Below are positions 11,554-17,982 of a DNA stretch of 20,965 nt, piece after piece. Numbering within the stretch: position 1 is the first letter of the stretch; every line of letters begins with the position of its first letter. The position numbers were made by a program, and so were the translations under genes. The notes beneath the pieces were generated by a model. It saw only the letters and a program-made list of their open reading frames with translations, was not told the origin of the DNA and did not search any database. The DNA is from CAZISM01 sp964541895 (GTDB lineage Bacteria; Zhuqueibacterota; Zhuqueibacteria; Residuimicrobiales; Residuimicrobiaceae): contig CAZISM010000092.1 in the NCBI GenBank assembly GCA_964541895.1, positions 1 to 20,965 on the forward strand. The letters run 5' to 3'.

Positions 11554-11888
11554 ACCAGAGTTCCTTTCACAACGACCACGGCCTGCCGGCGCAGGGCGTG
11601 CACTTGAAGAACCGGCAAATAAAAGTACACGGTAACGGCAAAACATTCTTTTAACTGCAATCGGTTGCCATACTCGCCGTGCATTAGTCCAAAAATCTCC
11701 TGCCACAGGTCTCCCCCCACGCCAGGTAGTGCCGACGCCTCGGCCGTTCAACCGCGCGCATGTTGCGAACGCAAACCAACCGGTTTAAGGCCGTTGAATA
11801 CATACTAAAGCCGTTGACAACCGTTTTGTCGGCAAATTGAAATAGCTATGAGGAAGTCACCCAGATTCCTCAGTGGTGTCACCGCAGG
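11554..11888. other. Intergenic region with a structured repeat
   Basis: This 335-bp gap separates the small membrane protein gene (ends 11889) from the GH43-like gene (starts 11553). The half next to the GH43-like start should carry its promoter, but I cannot point to clear boxes. The middle, 11734-11799, holds a boundary repeat described separately. CCGTT recurs at 11744, 11792, 11811 and 11821. The open frame across part of it in phase with the GH43-like gene looks non-coding (no start signals, Arg-rich). Confidence 0.55.
11734..11799. repeat. Boundary repeat copy B (attC-like ends)
   Basis: The first 24 nt (11734-11757) match 15338-15361 at 21 of 24 positions (GACGCCTC, GCCG, TCA, CCGCGC in common). 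Positions 11763-11782 (TTGCGAACGCAAACCAACCG) match 12363-12382 at 18 of 20. GTTCAAC (11746-11752) and GTTGAAT (11793-11799) are inverted to each other and fit the integron R-box patterns RYYYAAC and GTTRRRY, 54 bp apart, on either strand. A small inner dyad, TTGCG-AA-CGCAA, sits between them. The inner arms do not pair well, so a true attC is unproven. Confidence 0.45.
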
Positions 11889-12287
11889 TTACTTTTTTAC
11901 TTTGCTGCTTAAATGGTTGCTGATCAATACCCCGACCAAGACACTGATAAAACTTGCCGGAATGACCAGCCATAGCATGGATGTTGGCAAAACATTCAGA
12001 TTATATAATGCTATCCAAAGCATCGGGAATGCCATAATCCAGATTATAAGTGTTGTTTGCAGCAATGAAAACTTTTTTGAAATGATGTAAATTATCGCTG
12101 AAAGCGATATTCCCCACAGGAGCCATAAAATCAGCACCAATGGCCCGAATGGTAAAGCCAGATTCAGACTATGATAGTGTTTCATGAAATGCGATTGTGA
12201 AAATAATATCCATCTTGCCGTTTCAGAGATATTGATCCAGAGACTGATGAGTATAATATGCCAAATCGCCGTTTTAAAATTTTTCAT
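11889..12287 (-). CDS. Small integral membrane protein (four TM helices), unknown function
   Basis: A protein of 132 aa with four hydrophobic helices (about 8-28, 46-69, 75-97 and 102-125), a Lys-rich C-terminus and a conserved-looking N-terminus with SETARWILFS. I do not recognise an enzymatic motif; small unassigned membrane proteins of this shape are common as single accessory genes. GGGAGA precedes ATG 12287 at normal spacing. The gene is clearly AT-richer than the vWA and receptor genes, suggesting separate ancestry. It lies 171 bp after the next small membrane protein gene, and that gap holds a boundary repeat. Confidence 0.75.
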   Translation of the reverse strand: MKNFKTAIWHIILISLWINISETARWILFSQSHFMKHYHSLNLALPFGPLVLILWLLWGISLSAIIYIISKKFSLLQTTLIIWIMAFPMLWIALYNLNVLPTSMLWLVIPASFISVLVGVLISNHLSSKVKK

Positions 12288-12320
12288 ATAGTTCTCCCTG
12301 GTTTTGCATTAGAATTAGAA

Positions 12321-12401
12321 CGCCTGGCCATGCAGCCGAAAAGTAATAAAACGAGAACAGCTTTGCGAACGAAAACCAGCCGAACCACTGCGCCGCTGAA
12401 T
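12321..12401. repeat. Boundary repeat copy C
   Basis: TTGCGAACGAAAACCAGCCG (12363-12382) matches copy B at 18 of 20 positions, followed by GCCGCTGAAT (12392-12401), which matches 9 of 10 in copy B. The other end, CGCCTGGCC with GCAGCCG and AAAA (12321-12340), resembles copy E (13798-13828). It lies 34 nt upstream of the start of the next gene on the minus strand. Read on that strand it ends GGCCAGGCGTTCTAA, which is near but not equal to an attC right end. Confidence 0.45.
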
Positions 12402-12458
12402 GATGCGCACCGGCTGGAGTGGAAGGATTAGAATCTGATTGTGTAACGGAGCGATCCG

Positions 12459-12845
12459 CTATGACGATTTATCTTTTCTCCCGGTTAATAAAATCCGGAT
12501 ATAGCCTGTCGCCAACAGGCTTTCTACGGCCATACTCGCCAATATCCCGCGGCCGGCATGGCCTGACAGGAACTCATAAAGGCCGAGTAAAGCAAGAGAC
12601 GATAAGGCAACCGCCGCTCCGATGCTCAGCCCTGTGCGAACCGGAGAAGCCGGAGCGGATCGGGCGAGAAAAAAGATTACCGACAAACCCATGTATAAAG
12701 CCGCCAAACGTCTCCCCAAAAGCAGGACGCTTTCGGTCGGCTCGATTTGCCAGCGCCCGACAATGACAGCCCCAAAGCAAAGATACCCCAGACCAAGCAA
12801 AAAAGCGATGATCGCCGTGGTTACGGCCAGCGTTTTAAAGCTCAT
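12459..12845 (-). CDS. Small integral membrane protein (four TM helices), unknown function
   Basis: A 128-aa protein with four hydrophobic helices (about 5-28, 42-60, 71-92 and 96-116), RR at the edge of the second helix and a charged KDKSS tail. It matches in style a family of short unassigned bacterial membrane proteins with LGRRLAALYMGL and LLGLYEFLSGHAG cores; no function is known to me. GGGGAGG with 6 nt spacing selects ATG 12845 over an in-frame start five codons earlier. It follows the hydrolase gene by only 42 bp, so the two are probably co-transcribed. Confidence 0.75.
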   Translation of the reverse strand: MSFKTLAVTTAIIAFLLGLGYLCFGAVIVGRWQIEPTESVLLLGRRLAALYMGLSVIFFLARSAPASPVRTGLSIGAAVALSSLALLGLYEFLSGHAGRGILASMAVESLLATGYIRILLTGRKDKSS

Positions 12846-12887
12846 ACTAGTCCTCCCCATAATAAATTAGAAACTGCCATTTATTCT

Positions 12888-13748
12888 TTATCGAACAGTT
12901 TTTATCCACTCGATTATTTTATTAGCGATAGCCGGTCTTGAATTCTTGAACGAATGGGTATCCGGATAAGCCACCATGCTGACATTTTTAGAATTTTCTC
13001 TTTTCAAGGCTCTATAAAAGGGCAGAATATTATTTTCGATTTTTACCTGTTCATCATCCCAGCCGCCAATCAATAAAATGTCTTTATCTGCGAGTGACGG
13101 CGCCATTTTGACCAGATCATATTTCGGATTTTGTTCGAGGATCTTCAACTCTGCAACTTCTGCCGGCGTTCCTCCTCTGGCAAATCTCACCGGTCCACCC
13201 GGTGCTCTTAACCTGGAAAACAGCTCATCAATAAATTCCTTCAATTTCAAATCATTACCATATTCTTTCATAAATGCACCATGATCGTTTCCGGCAATGG
13301 TAATGATCCGTTTTATCTCTGGATGTTCAGCAGCAAAAGTCAGCGCCATTCCGCCGCCATAACTATATCCGCCCAGGACAACTCTGGTAGTGTCTATCCT
13401 GAATTTTTTAACATTCTCCGGAAAATGTATGAACGAAAATGCCGCTTTTATATCTTGCAGAGTATTATCCCAATTGTTTTCACCCTGGCTTTGAAATGTA
13501 CCACTATAGTTAAATGTCATTACATGGATACCAGCCTGTGAGACAGTACCACAGAGGCCGATTACGTCCGTCTCATTACCGGGAAAGCCCTGCAGCAGGA
13601 TCAAAATGGGCAGTGTATCAGGCCCCTCAGCCATATAGAACTTGCCTTTTAATTGCACCCCACCACGGTCTATCGCAATATCATCAGGACCAATGGCCAG
13701 AATTTCATTGACACATAATAAAATCAGAATAAAATAAATTGACCGCAT
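12888..13748 (-). CDS. Secreted alpha/beta hydrolase (dienelactone hydrolase/S9-like)
   Basis: Predicted exported serine hydrolase of 286 aa with a signal peptide (about 1-18). The alpha/beta fold is visible as strand ILILLQGFPGN (oxyanion region), the nucleophile elbow GGYSYGGG (S129), an acidic residue in LIGGWDDEQV (D231 or D232) and the catalytic His in YPDTHSF (H265). These make a complete triad; the substrate is unknown, with esters the best guess. The insertion at about 160-200 likely forms the lid. AGGAGG 8 nt before ATG 13748 fixes the start. The gene is markedly AT-richer than its upstream neighbour, the broken reductase gene, consistent with independent acquisition. Confidence 0.85.
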   Translation of the reverse strand: MRSIYFILILLCVNEILAIGPDDIAIDRGGVQLKGKFYMAEGPDTLPILILLQGFPGNETDVIGLCGTVSQAGIHVMTFNYSGTFQSQGENNWDNTLQDIKAAFSFIHFPENVKKFRIDTTRVVLGGYSYGGGMALTFAAEHPEIKRIITIAGNDHGAFMKEYGNDLKLKEFIDELFSRLRAPGGPVRFARGGTPAEVAELKILEQNPKYDLVKMAPSLADKDILLIGGWDDEQVKIENNILPFYRALKRENSKNVSMVAYPDTHSFKNSRPAIANKIIEWIKTVR

Positions 13749-13797
13749 ATTTTTCCCCTCCTGTTAAAATATCATCTCGCTTACTTTTAATTTCTCG

Positions 13798-13828
13798 CGC
13801 CTGGCCGCTTTGCCGCGCAGCCGGAAAA
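13798..13828. repeat. Boundary repeat copy E (partial)
   Basis: CGCCTGGCC (13798-13806) and GCAGCCGGAAAA (13817-13828) repeat the left part of copy C with an insertion between them. It sits 50 nt upstream of the hydrolase start, the same relative place as in copies C, F and G. Confidence 0.35.
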
Positions 13829-13911
13829 TGGCTGGAGCGATCGACCCTTCACGCACAGACCAGCGAATCAACCTTGTTGCGGCACGCGGCGCGTCGGCGG
13901 CACAGGCGGGA

Positions 13912-14580
13912 TCAGGCGTCGTTGTGTTCCTGGCACTTGAGTACAACATGGGTGGCTTTCTCCGAGGCAACGAACTGAACGCATTCATACCCCAGAGCGC
14001 GCATGTCAATCCCCGCGAACAATCGCTCTCCGCTTCCCAACAGGACCGGCGAGATAGCGATGTGGAGCTCCTCGATGAGGCCCGCAGAAAGATATTGCTG
14101 GATGGTGTTAGGTCCGCCGCCGATGCGCACATCCCTTCCGTTGGCAGCGTCGCGCGCCCGGTCGAGCGCCTCGTGTATACCGGCCGTGACAAAGTAGAAT
14201 GTCGTTCCGCCTTCCATCTGGATGGGCGGGCGCGCGTGATGCGTCAAGATAAAAGTTGGAACGTGATAGGGTGGGTTGTCCCCCCACCAGCCTTTCCAGT
14301 TCATGTCGGGCCAATCACCGCGAATCGGCCCGAACATGTTTCTTCAGAGAATCCAGGCGCCAACATTCTTAAAGCCCCTGGCCGCAAAGTCGTCATCCAT
14401 CCCCGTGGAACCGCGGTCGGCGCCAAACAGGGTTCGTTGGAACGTGCGGGTCGAAACTAGCCACTGGTGCAAATCGGTCCCGCCCAAGCCGAGCGGATTC
14501 TTAAGGTCCTGATTCGGACCGGCTCCGTACCCATCAAGCGAGATGGTAAAGCCTTCAACTCGGACGCGCGTCATTTTCAT
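13912..14580 (-). pseudogene. Dihydrofolate reductase-family protein (RibD C-terminal-like), interrupted by one in-frame TGA
   Basis: The reading frame is continuous from ATG 14580 (AGGAAGG before it) to TGA 13912, 222 codons, a normal length for this NADPH-dependent reductase-like family. Codon 79 (14344-14346) is TGA. The N-terminal half reads TISLDGYGAGPNQDL and ends FKNVGAWIL; the C-terminal half begins RNMFGPIRGDWPD and includes DVRIGGGPNTIQQYL and EELHIAISPVLLGSGERLF. Relatives have Gly at the interrupted site (GRNMFGP), so one GGA-to-TGA change explains it. The RNMFGP half has no good start of its own; the first ATG in it (14337) lacks a ribosome site. TGA is a normal stop in neighbouring genes (14702, 17983), so this is a recent nonsense mutation or a sequencing error, not recoding. 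Confidence 0.8.
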
Positions 14581-14638
14581 GCCTTCCTTTCGGTTGATGC
14601 CTGGTGGTCAGACATAATCCATAGCCCAAGGTGAAAAA

Positions 14639-14657
14639 GCGCCTGACCGCCGGGAAA
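14639..14657. repeat. Boundary repeat copy F (short)
   Basis: GCGCCTGACCGCCGGGAAA resembles the GCCTGGCC...CCGGAAA part of copies C and E. It lies 59 nt upstream of the start of the broken reductase gene. The copy is short and on its own would be weak evidence. Confidence 0.3.
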
Positions 14658-14701
14658 CCATAAAAGTGCAGGAAACTTGTATCGTCAAAAAATACATTCT
14701 T

Positions 14702-15295
14702 TCAGGTGGATGTGGGAGCTCGATCTGACGGGTCGATCTCGGGCGTCTTTCGCATCCCGGCCAGCTGTCGCGCCGCTGAAGATACTCCCGCAATCGCAAC
14801 GCCCAGAATGAACATGGAGGCCGAGCATATCGCCAGAACAATCAGGAAGAGAGCCAGGGCGGCATAACGACCCATCTGAATTACATACCCGGTCCTCTGG
14901 TGGAGATAGAGCTTGCCATGTAGCCCCCGACGAGAGGCCTTATATCCCAGGAGATTGCCCAAATGAGTCGTGATCACTATGAAATAGAGTCCCCACACGT
15001 AACCGATCAACAAAACACGAAAGCCCTCCGGAATCCAAACCAGCGACAAAGCGACAATCACGCTGAGAACCACGGCCGGAATCATATGCCTGCGATCGAC
15101 TATTCGCCGAGCCACAACCGCCTTCTGATACAGAGGGTTGCCTTCTATGGTGTTGATCGGATAGCTTTCATAGTGCTCGGAGTAATGCAATTGTCGCTCG
15201 CGCTCCTGAAAGACTGTAAGAACCCAATCAGCCCACATCAGAAAGAATGTGACAATGCCTGTCGGCCAAGGCTGGACTGCAAACCATTCCACCAT
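14702..15295 (-). CDS. Integral membrane protein, unknown function
   Basis: A 197-aa protein with about four hydrophobic helices (about 8-28, 71-88, 91-113 and 144-171), a polar cytoplasmic-looking segment after the first helix (QERERQLHYSEHYESYP) and a charged C-terminal tail. No catalytic motif is evident and I do not recognise the family. ATG 15295 is preceded by GAGG at 7 nt. A TGA ends it at 14702, 121 bp before the start of the broken reductase gene. It is the first gene of the block of small unrelated genes. Confidence 0.75.
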   Translation of the reverse strand: MVEWFAVQPWPTGIVTFFLMWADWVLTVFQERERQLHYSEHYESYPINTIEGNPLYQKAVVARRIVDRRHMIPAVVLSVIVALSLVWIPEGFRVLLIGYVWGLYFIVITTHLGNLLGYKASRRGLHGKLYLHQRTGYVIQMGRYAALALFLIVLAICSASMFILGVAIAGVSSAARQLAGMRKTPEIDPSDRAPTST

Positions 15296-15330
15296 GAAGA
15301 TACCTCATTAATAAGATGAGTCAACTGGTT

Positions 15331-15361
15331 GCCGCCTGACGCCTCAGCCGATCAGCCGCGC
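15331..15361. repeat. Boundary repeat copy G
   Basis: GCCGCCT followed by a 24-nt block (15338-15361) that matches 11734-11757 at 21 of 24 positions. It lies 36-66 nt upstream of the membrane protein start at 15295. Read on the minus strand it gives GGCTGATCGGCTGAGGCGTC, close to the GGTTGAACGGCCGAGGCGTC of copy B. Confidence 0.45.
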
Positions 15362-15751
15362 CCGGATGATTTTAAACCGCCTGCAGTTTTACAGGCGCAG
15401 ACCACGCCATTTGCCCCGCCGCAACATGCGGCGTGCCGGCTAAGGTGGCGGGGTCAGAATTAAAATCATGCTCTAATTGAAATCTTGCCCAGGATCAGCG
15501 GAATGTCCAGAACCATCCGATGATGCTAAAGAACAGGCTCTTCTCTTTGAGAACTCGACCAACTGTCAAAGGTGTCCGACCGTTTTGGATTGTTTTGCGC
15601 TAAAAACCACTCGTAATACAATAAACCACGCTCACACCCGCCGCGATGCGCCATGGCAAATGTCATCACACGGCAGCCGTTGATTTTCAGATGAGCAAAA
15701 GAGAGCAAATCGATATAATGGCTGTTGGCACGTTGGCTGTTAAAACAGAAA

Positions 15752-15791
15752 AGCACAGTCCTCTTTCATCTTCAGGAAAGACAACTGTGCT
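15752..15791. repeat. Two-part inverted repeat (hairpin)
   Basis: AGCACAGT (15752-15759) pairs with ACTGTGCT (15784-15791). Inside it, after a 3-nt internal loop on each side, CTTTC (15763-15767) pairs with GAAAG (15776-15780), leaving an 8-nt loop. No U-tract follows on either strand. It could be a structured RNA or an element end; function unknown. Confidence 0.5.
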
Positions 15792-15993
15792 CTCTCGTCC
15801 ATGGTACCCCAGCTGTTTTATACCAATGCAGGACCACTATAGTACGCGAATATAGTTAAAATAAATAGAATTAAACAAGAAAATTTATGCCAGGGCCGAT
15901 ACGTTCTGCCTGTGATAAAAAATAAAGCAACTAATTGACTTTATAAGAGTTATTTTTTCGCGTCGCACACCATATAGCTATCATCAGCGCCAA

Positions 15994-16024
15994 ATCCTCT
16001 GCAAGAGCGCCTTTTGCAGAGGAT
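15994..16024. repeat. 11-bp perfect inverted repeat
   Basis: ATCCTCTGCAA (15994-16004) and TTGCAGAGGAT (16014-16024) are exact inverse complements around a 9-nt GC-containing loop. There is no adjacent T-run on either strand, so a standard terminator is unlikely. It is downstream of the terminator of the beta-helix gene. Confidence 0.6.
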
Positions 16025-16171
16025 CCGCGCAAGCGAGAGGCAACAGTATCCGTTCGTGTTTGACCTGTGCACAAAACGGCTCGCGGCAGCCAGGACCTGC
16101 CAAATCCGCCGCCAGAAAGCTGCTCCTGCGATGCAAATCAAGATTCGTGCCTCTTTTGTTTCAGCCTGTAA

Positions 16172-16204
16172 TAAAAAAAGGTGAAGACGAAATCGCCTTC
16201 ACCT
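16172..16204 (-). terminator. Rho-independent terminator of the receptor/beta-helix operon
   Basis: AGGTGAAG (16179-16186) pairs with CTTCACCT (16197-16204) over 8 bp, with an inner CG/CG pair and AAAT loop. On the minus strand the stem is followed directly by a run of seven T. It begins 22 nt after the stop of the beta-helix gene. Confidence 0.88.
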
Positions 16205-16226
16205 CCTGGAGCAGGGGAAGCGGATC

Positions 16227-17819
16227 TTATTTTACGAACATCATTTTTTTCACAGACGTGGTCTGGCCGACCTGCAGTTTGTAAAAATAGACGCCGCCGG
16301 ACATGGCAACGCCGGTTTCGTCGGTGCCATCCCATTTGAACGAATAGGTGCCGGCCGGCTGTTTCTGCGCCACCAGGGTGCGGACCTTTTGGCCGATGGC
16401 GTTATAAATGGTCAGGTTCACCTCTTCGGCCGATTGGGTGGTATAGCTGATGCTGGTGGTTGGGTTGAACGGGTTGGGATAATTCTGCGCCAGGGTAAAA
16501 CGGGCCGGAGCCGATTCTGAGCGATTGTTTACGGCTGTTTTAATGTACTGTTCCCATTCTTTCTTTTTCTCCGGGAACCAGTTTAAATCACCCAACGGGA
16601 AACCGCCGGCCGCAGCCGTATACGAAGCCTTGGTTGTCGGATAGGAGAAATTATAAGGAGGATTGGCATAATCAAAACCGACTTCTTTGGCATTGCCGCC
16701 CTCTCCAGGCACAGAGTGCACCTTGATGCTCATCTCTTTGGAACGGCAGACCGGCGCTTTGGTGAAACCGGGATCTTCGCTGATCCAGGTGGTGGTATCG
16801 GCGCCGATGACACTGGCGGAAAGGAAATCCAGGTTGACATATTTGTATATGGTGTCCGGATAGGTCGTATAGACGTCCGGGTCCAGCCAGAAATTGTTGT
16901 TCTTGCCGTTGATTTTCTGGGTCAGGCCCATCTTGACAACAAACGTATCCTGCACCAGCGGACAGAGCTCGATGCGGCTCCACTCATCGCGGTCTTCGAG
17001 AATGTTGAGCCAGGCCGGATTGGTGTATTCCTTTATCCACAGCGCATTATAACCGAGAAAACCGGTCTGGATGAACAGGCTGTTGGTCATGGTGACGTCC
17101 GGGCATTCGCAGATGCGCAAAGGAGAGGTCATGACGTTATAGACGGTGCAGTGGTCGAACTTGAAATAGCGTTCCTGGCCGCCGAAACGGTTGATGACCG
17201 CATGGTACAGGTTATAGAACGTACAGTTGACCATGACGACGGAATCGGCAAAGGTCGAGCGGGCATCGATGAAACGGCCGGTTTTATTGCTGGTGCCGCT
17301 GTTATGCGACTTGCAGTCATAGGCAAACACGCTGCAGTAATTCTGGTCCATAATGATCACCCGCGAATTGACGCTGTCGAACTCGCAGTTTTTCAGGGTA
17401 ATCTTTATTTTCTGCGTACCGGTCTGGATCATGGCGTTGACGTTGCTGCCCGAGGAGGTTACACCGGAAAAGTCCACCCCTTCGATGGTCAGATTCTTGA
17501 ACGGCTTGAACGGCGTCACTACCTGGCCGCTGGCATTCACCAGAATTTTAATGAACGGACGGGCTAATGCCGCATCACCAACCGCCACGATCGTCAATGG
17601 ATAGGTGTTCTTGATCTGGCCCAGAGCGAAATAGACCGTTCCCCGCTGCAGACCGTATTCGGTATGCTTTTGAGCCCCTGTCGCCGTCGTATCCCCGTTG
17701 ATGATCGAGACAATTTCGGACAACGGTGCAATGTCCATTCTCTGGCCAAAGACGAAAGAGGAGAGCATCAGAATGCTCACTAGCACGGCAATTACGATGG
17801 CGCCTTTTTTGTTTTGCAT
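16227..17819 (-). CDS. Exported right-handed beta-helix protein with C-terminal sorting domain
   Basis: A 530-aa secreted or surface protein. Signal peptide about 1-26. Residues about 105-260 form repeating short strands (LTIEGVDFSGV, ITLKNCEFDSV, VVMVNCTFYNL, FKFDHCTVYNV, VTMTNSLFIQ) with the ladder of N-C-x-F and D-x-F steps typical of pectate-lyase-like parallel beta-helices. A segment with GFPLGDLNWFP (406-416) follows, a line often seen at the end of Bacteroidota-type beta-helix proteins. The tail has AQNYPNPFNPTTSISY (444-459) and ends GGVYFYKLQVGQTTSVKKMMFVK, the FlgD-like/type-A sorting domain. I see no defined lyase active site, so polysaccharide binding or cleavage is a guess. AGGGAG precedes ATG 17819. 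The gene lies 163 bp after the TonB receptor and ends at a strong terminator. Confidence 0.85.
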   Translation of the reverse strand: MQNKKGAIVIAVLVSILMLSSFVFGQRMDIAPLSEIVSIINGDTTATGAQKHTEYGLQRGTVYFALGQIKNTYPLTIVAVGDAALARPFIKILVNASGQVVTPFKPFKNLTIEGVDFSGVTSSGSNVNAMIQTGTQKIKITLKNCEFDSVNSRVIIMDQNYCSVFAYDCKSHNSGTSNKTGRFIDARSTFADSVVMVNCTFYNLYHAVINRFGGQERYFKFDHCTVYNVMTSPLRICECPDVTMTNSLFIQTGFLGYNALWIKEYTNPAWLNILEDRDEWSRIELCPLVQDTFVVKMGLTQKINGKNNNFWLDPDVYTTYPDTIYKYVNLDFLSASVIGADTTTWISEDPGFTKAPVCRSKEMSIKVHSVPGEGGNAKEVGFDYANPPYNFSYPTTKASYTAAAGGFPLGDLNWFPEKKKEWEQYIKTAVNNRSESAPARFTLAQNYPNPFNPTTSISYTTQSAEEVNLTIYNAIGQKVRTLVAQKQPAGTYSFKWDGTDETGVAMSGGVYFYKLQVGQTTSVKKMMFVK

Positions 17820-17982
17820 GGTTGACTCCCTGGTTGGTTTAAGTTAATCACGTAGCAATGATTTGGGCTCTCTCGATAACACAACAAGGTCATTACTTTG
17901 AGATGTCAGCCTCCTTTGCTGGTCTTAAATAGTATTCCCTCCTGGCATCCACAAGAATCTACTCGGCACGGAAACGTTGCTC

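Larger units (their letters stand above)
15296..16171. other. Long gene-poor region with several hairpins; possible mobile-element remnant
   Basis: About 0.9 kb without a defensible gene. It contains boundary repeat G (15331-15361); a hairpin CGCCTG/CAGGCG (15378-15397); a dyad CCCCGCC/GGCGGGG (about 15414-15452) running into GGGGTCAGAATTAAAATC, a type of sequence I associate with the edges of REP/IS200-like elements; a two-part hairpin at 15752-15791; an AT-rich ATAAAG/CTTTAT dyad (15922-15944); and an 11-bp perfect hairpin (15994-16024). The frame at 15526-15756 starts with GTG, lacks a family signature and is not called. No transposase is recognisable. Confidence 0.5.

Noticed and set aside
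11746..11799. Canonical integron attC site
   Set aside because: The end boxes fit RYYYAAC and GTTRRRY, but the inner arms do not pair well and the sister copies lack the GTTRRRY core, so I call it only attC-like.
14344..14346. TGA read as glycine (alternative genetic code) or selenocysteine
   Set aside because: The membrane protein at 14702 and the receptor at 17983 end at TGA, and no other conserved Gly position in the window has TGA. A downstream selenocysteine hairpin was not evident and the site is a Gly in relatives.
15526..15756. A 76-codon minus-strand frame in the gene-poor region, considered as a transposase fragment
   Set aside because: GTG start inside a hairpin arm, no transposase motif and no relatives I can recognise.
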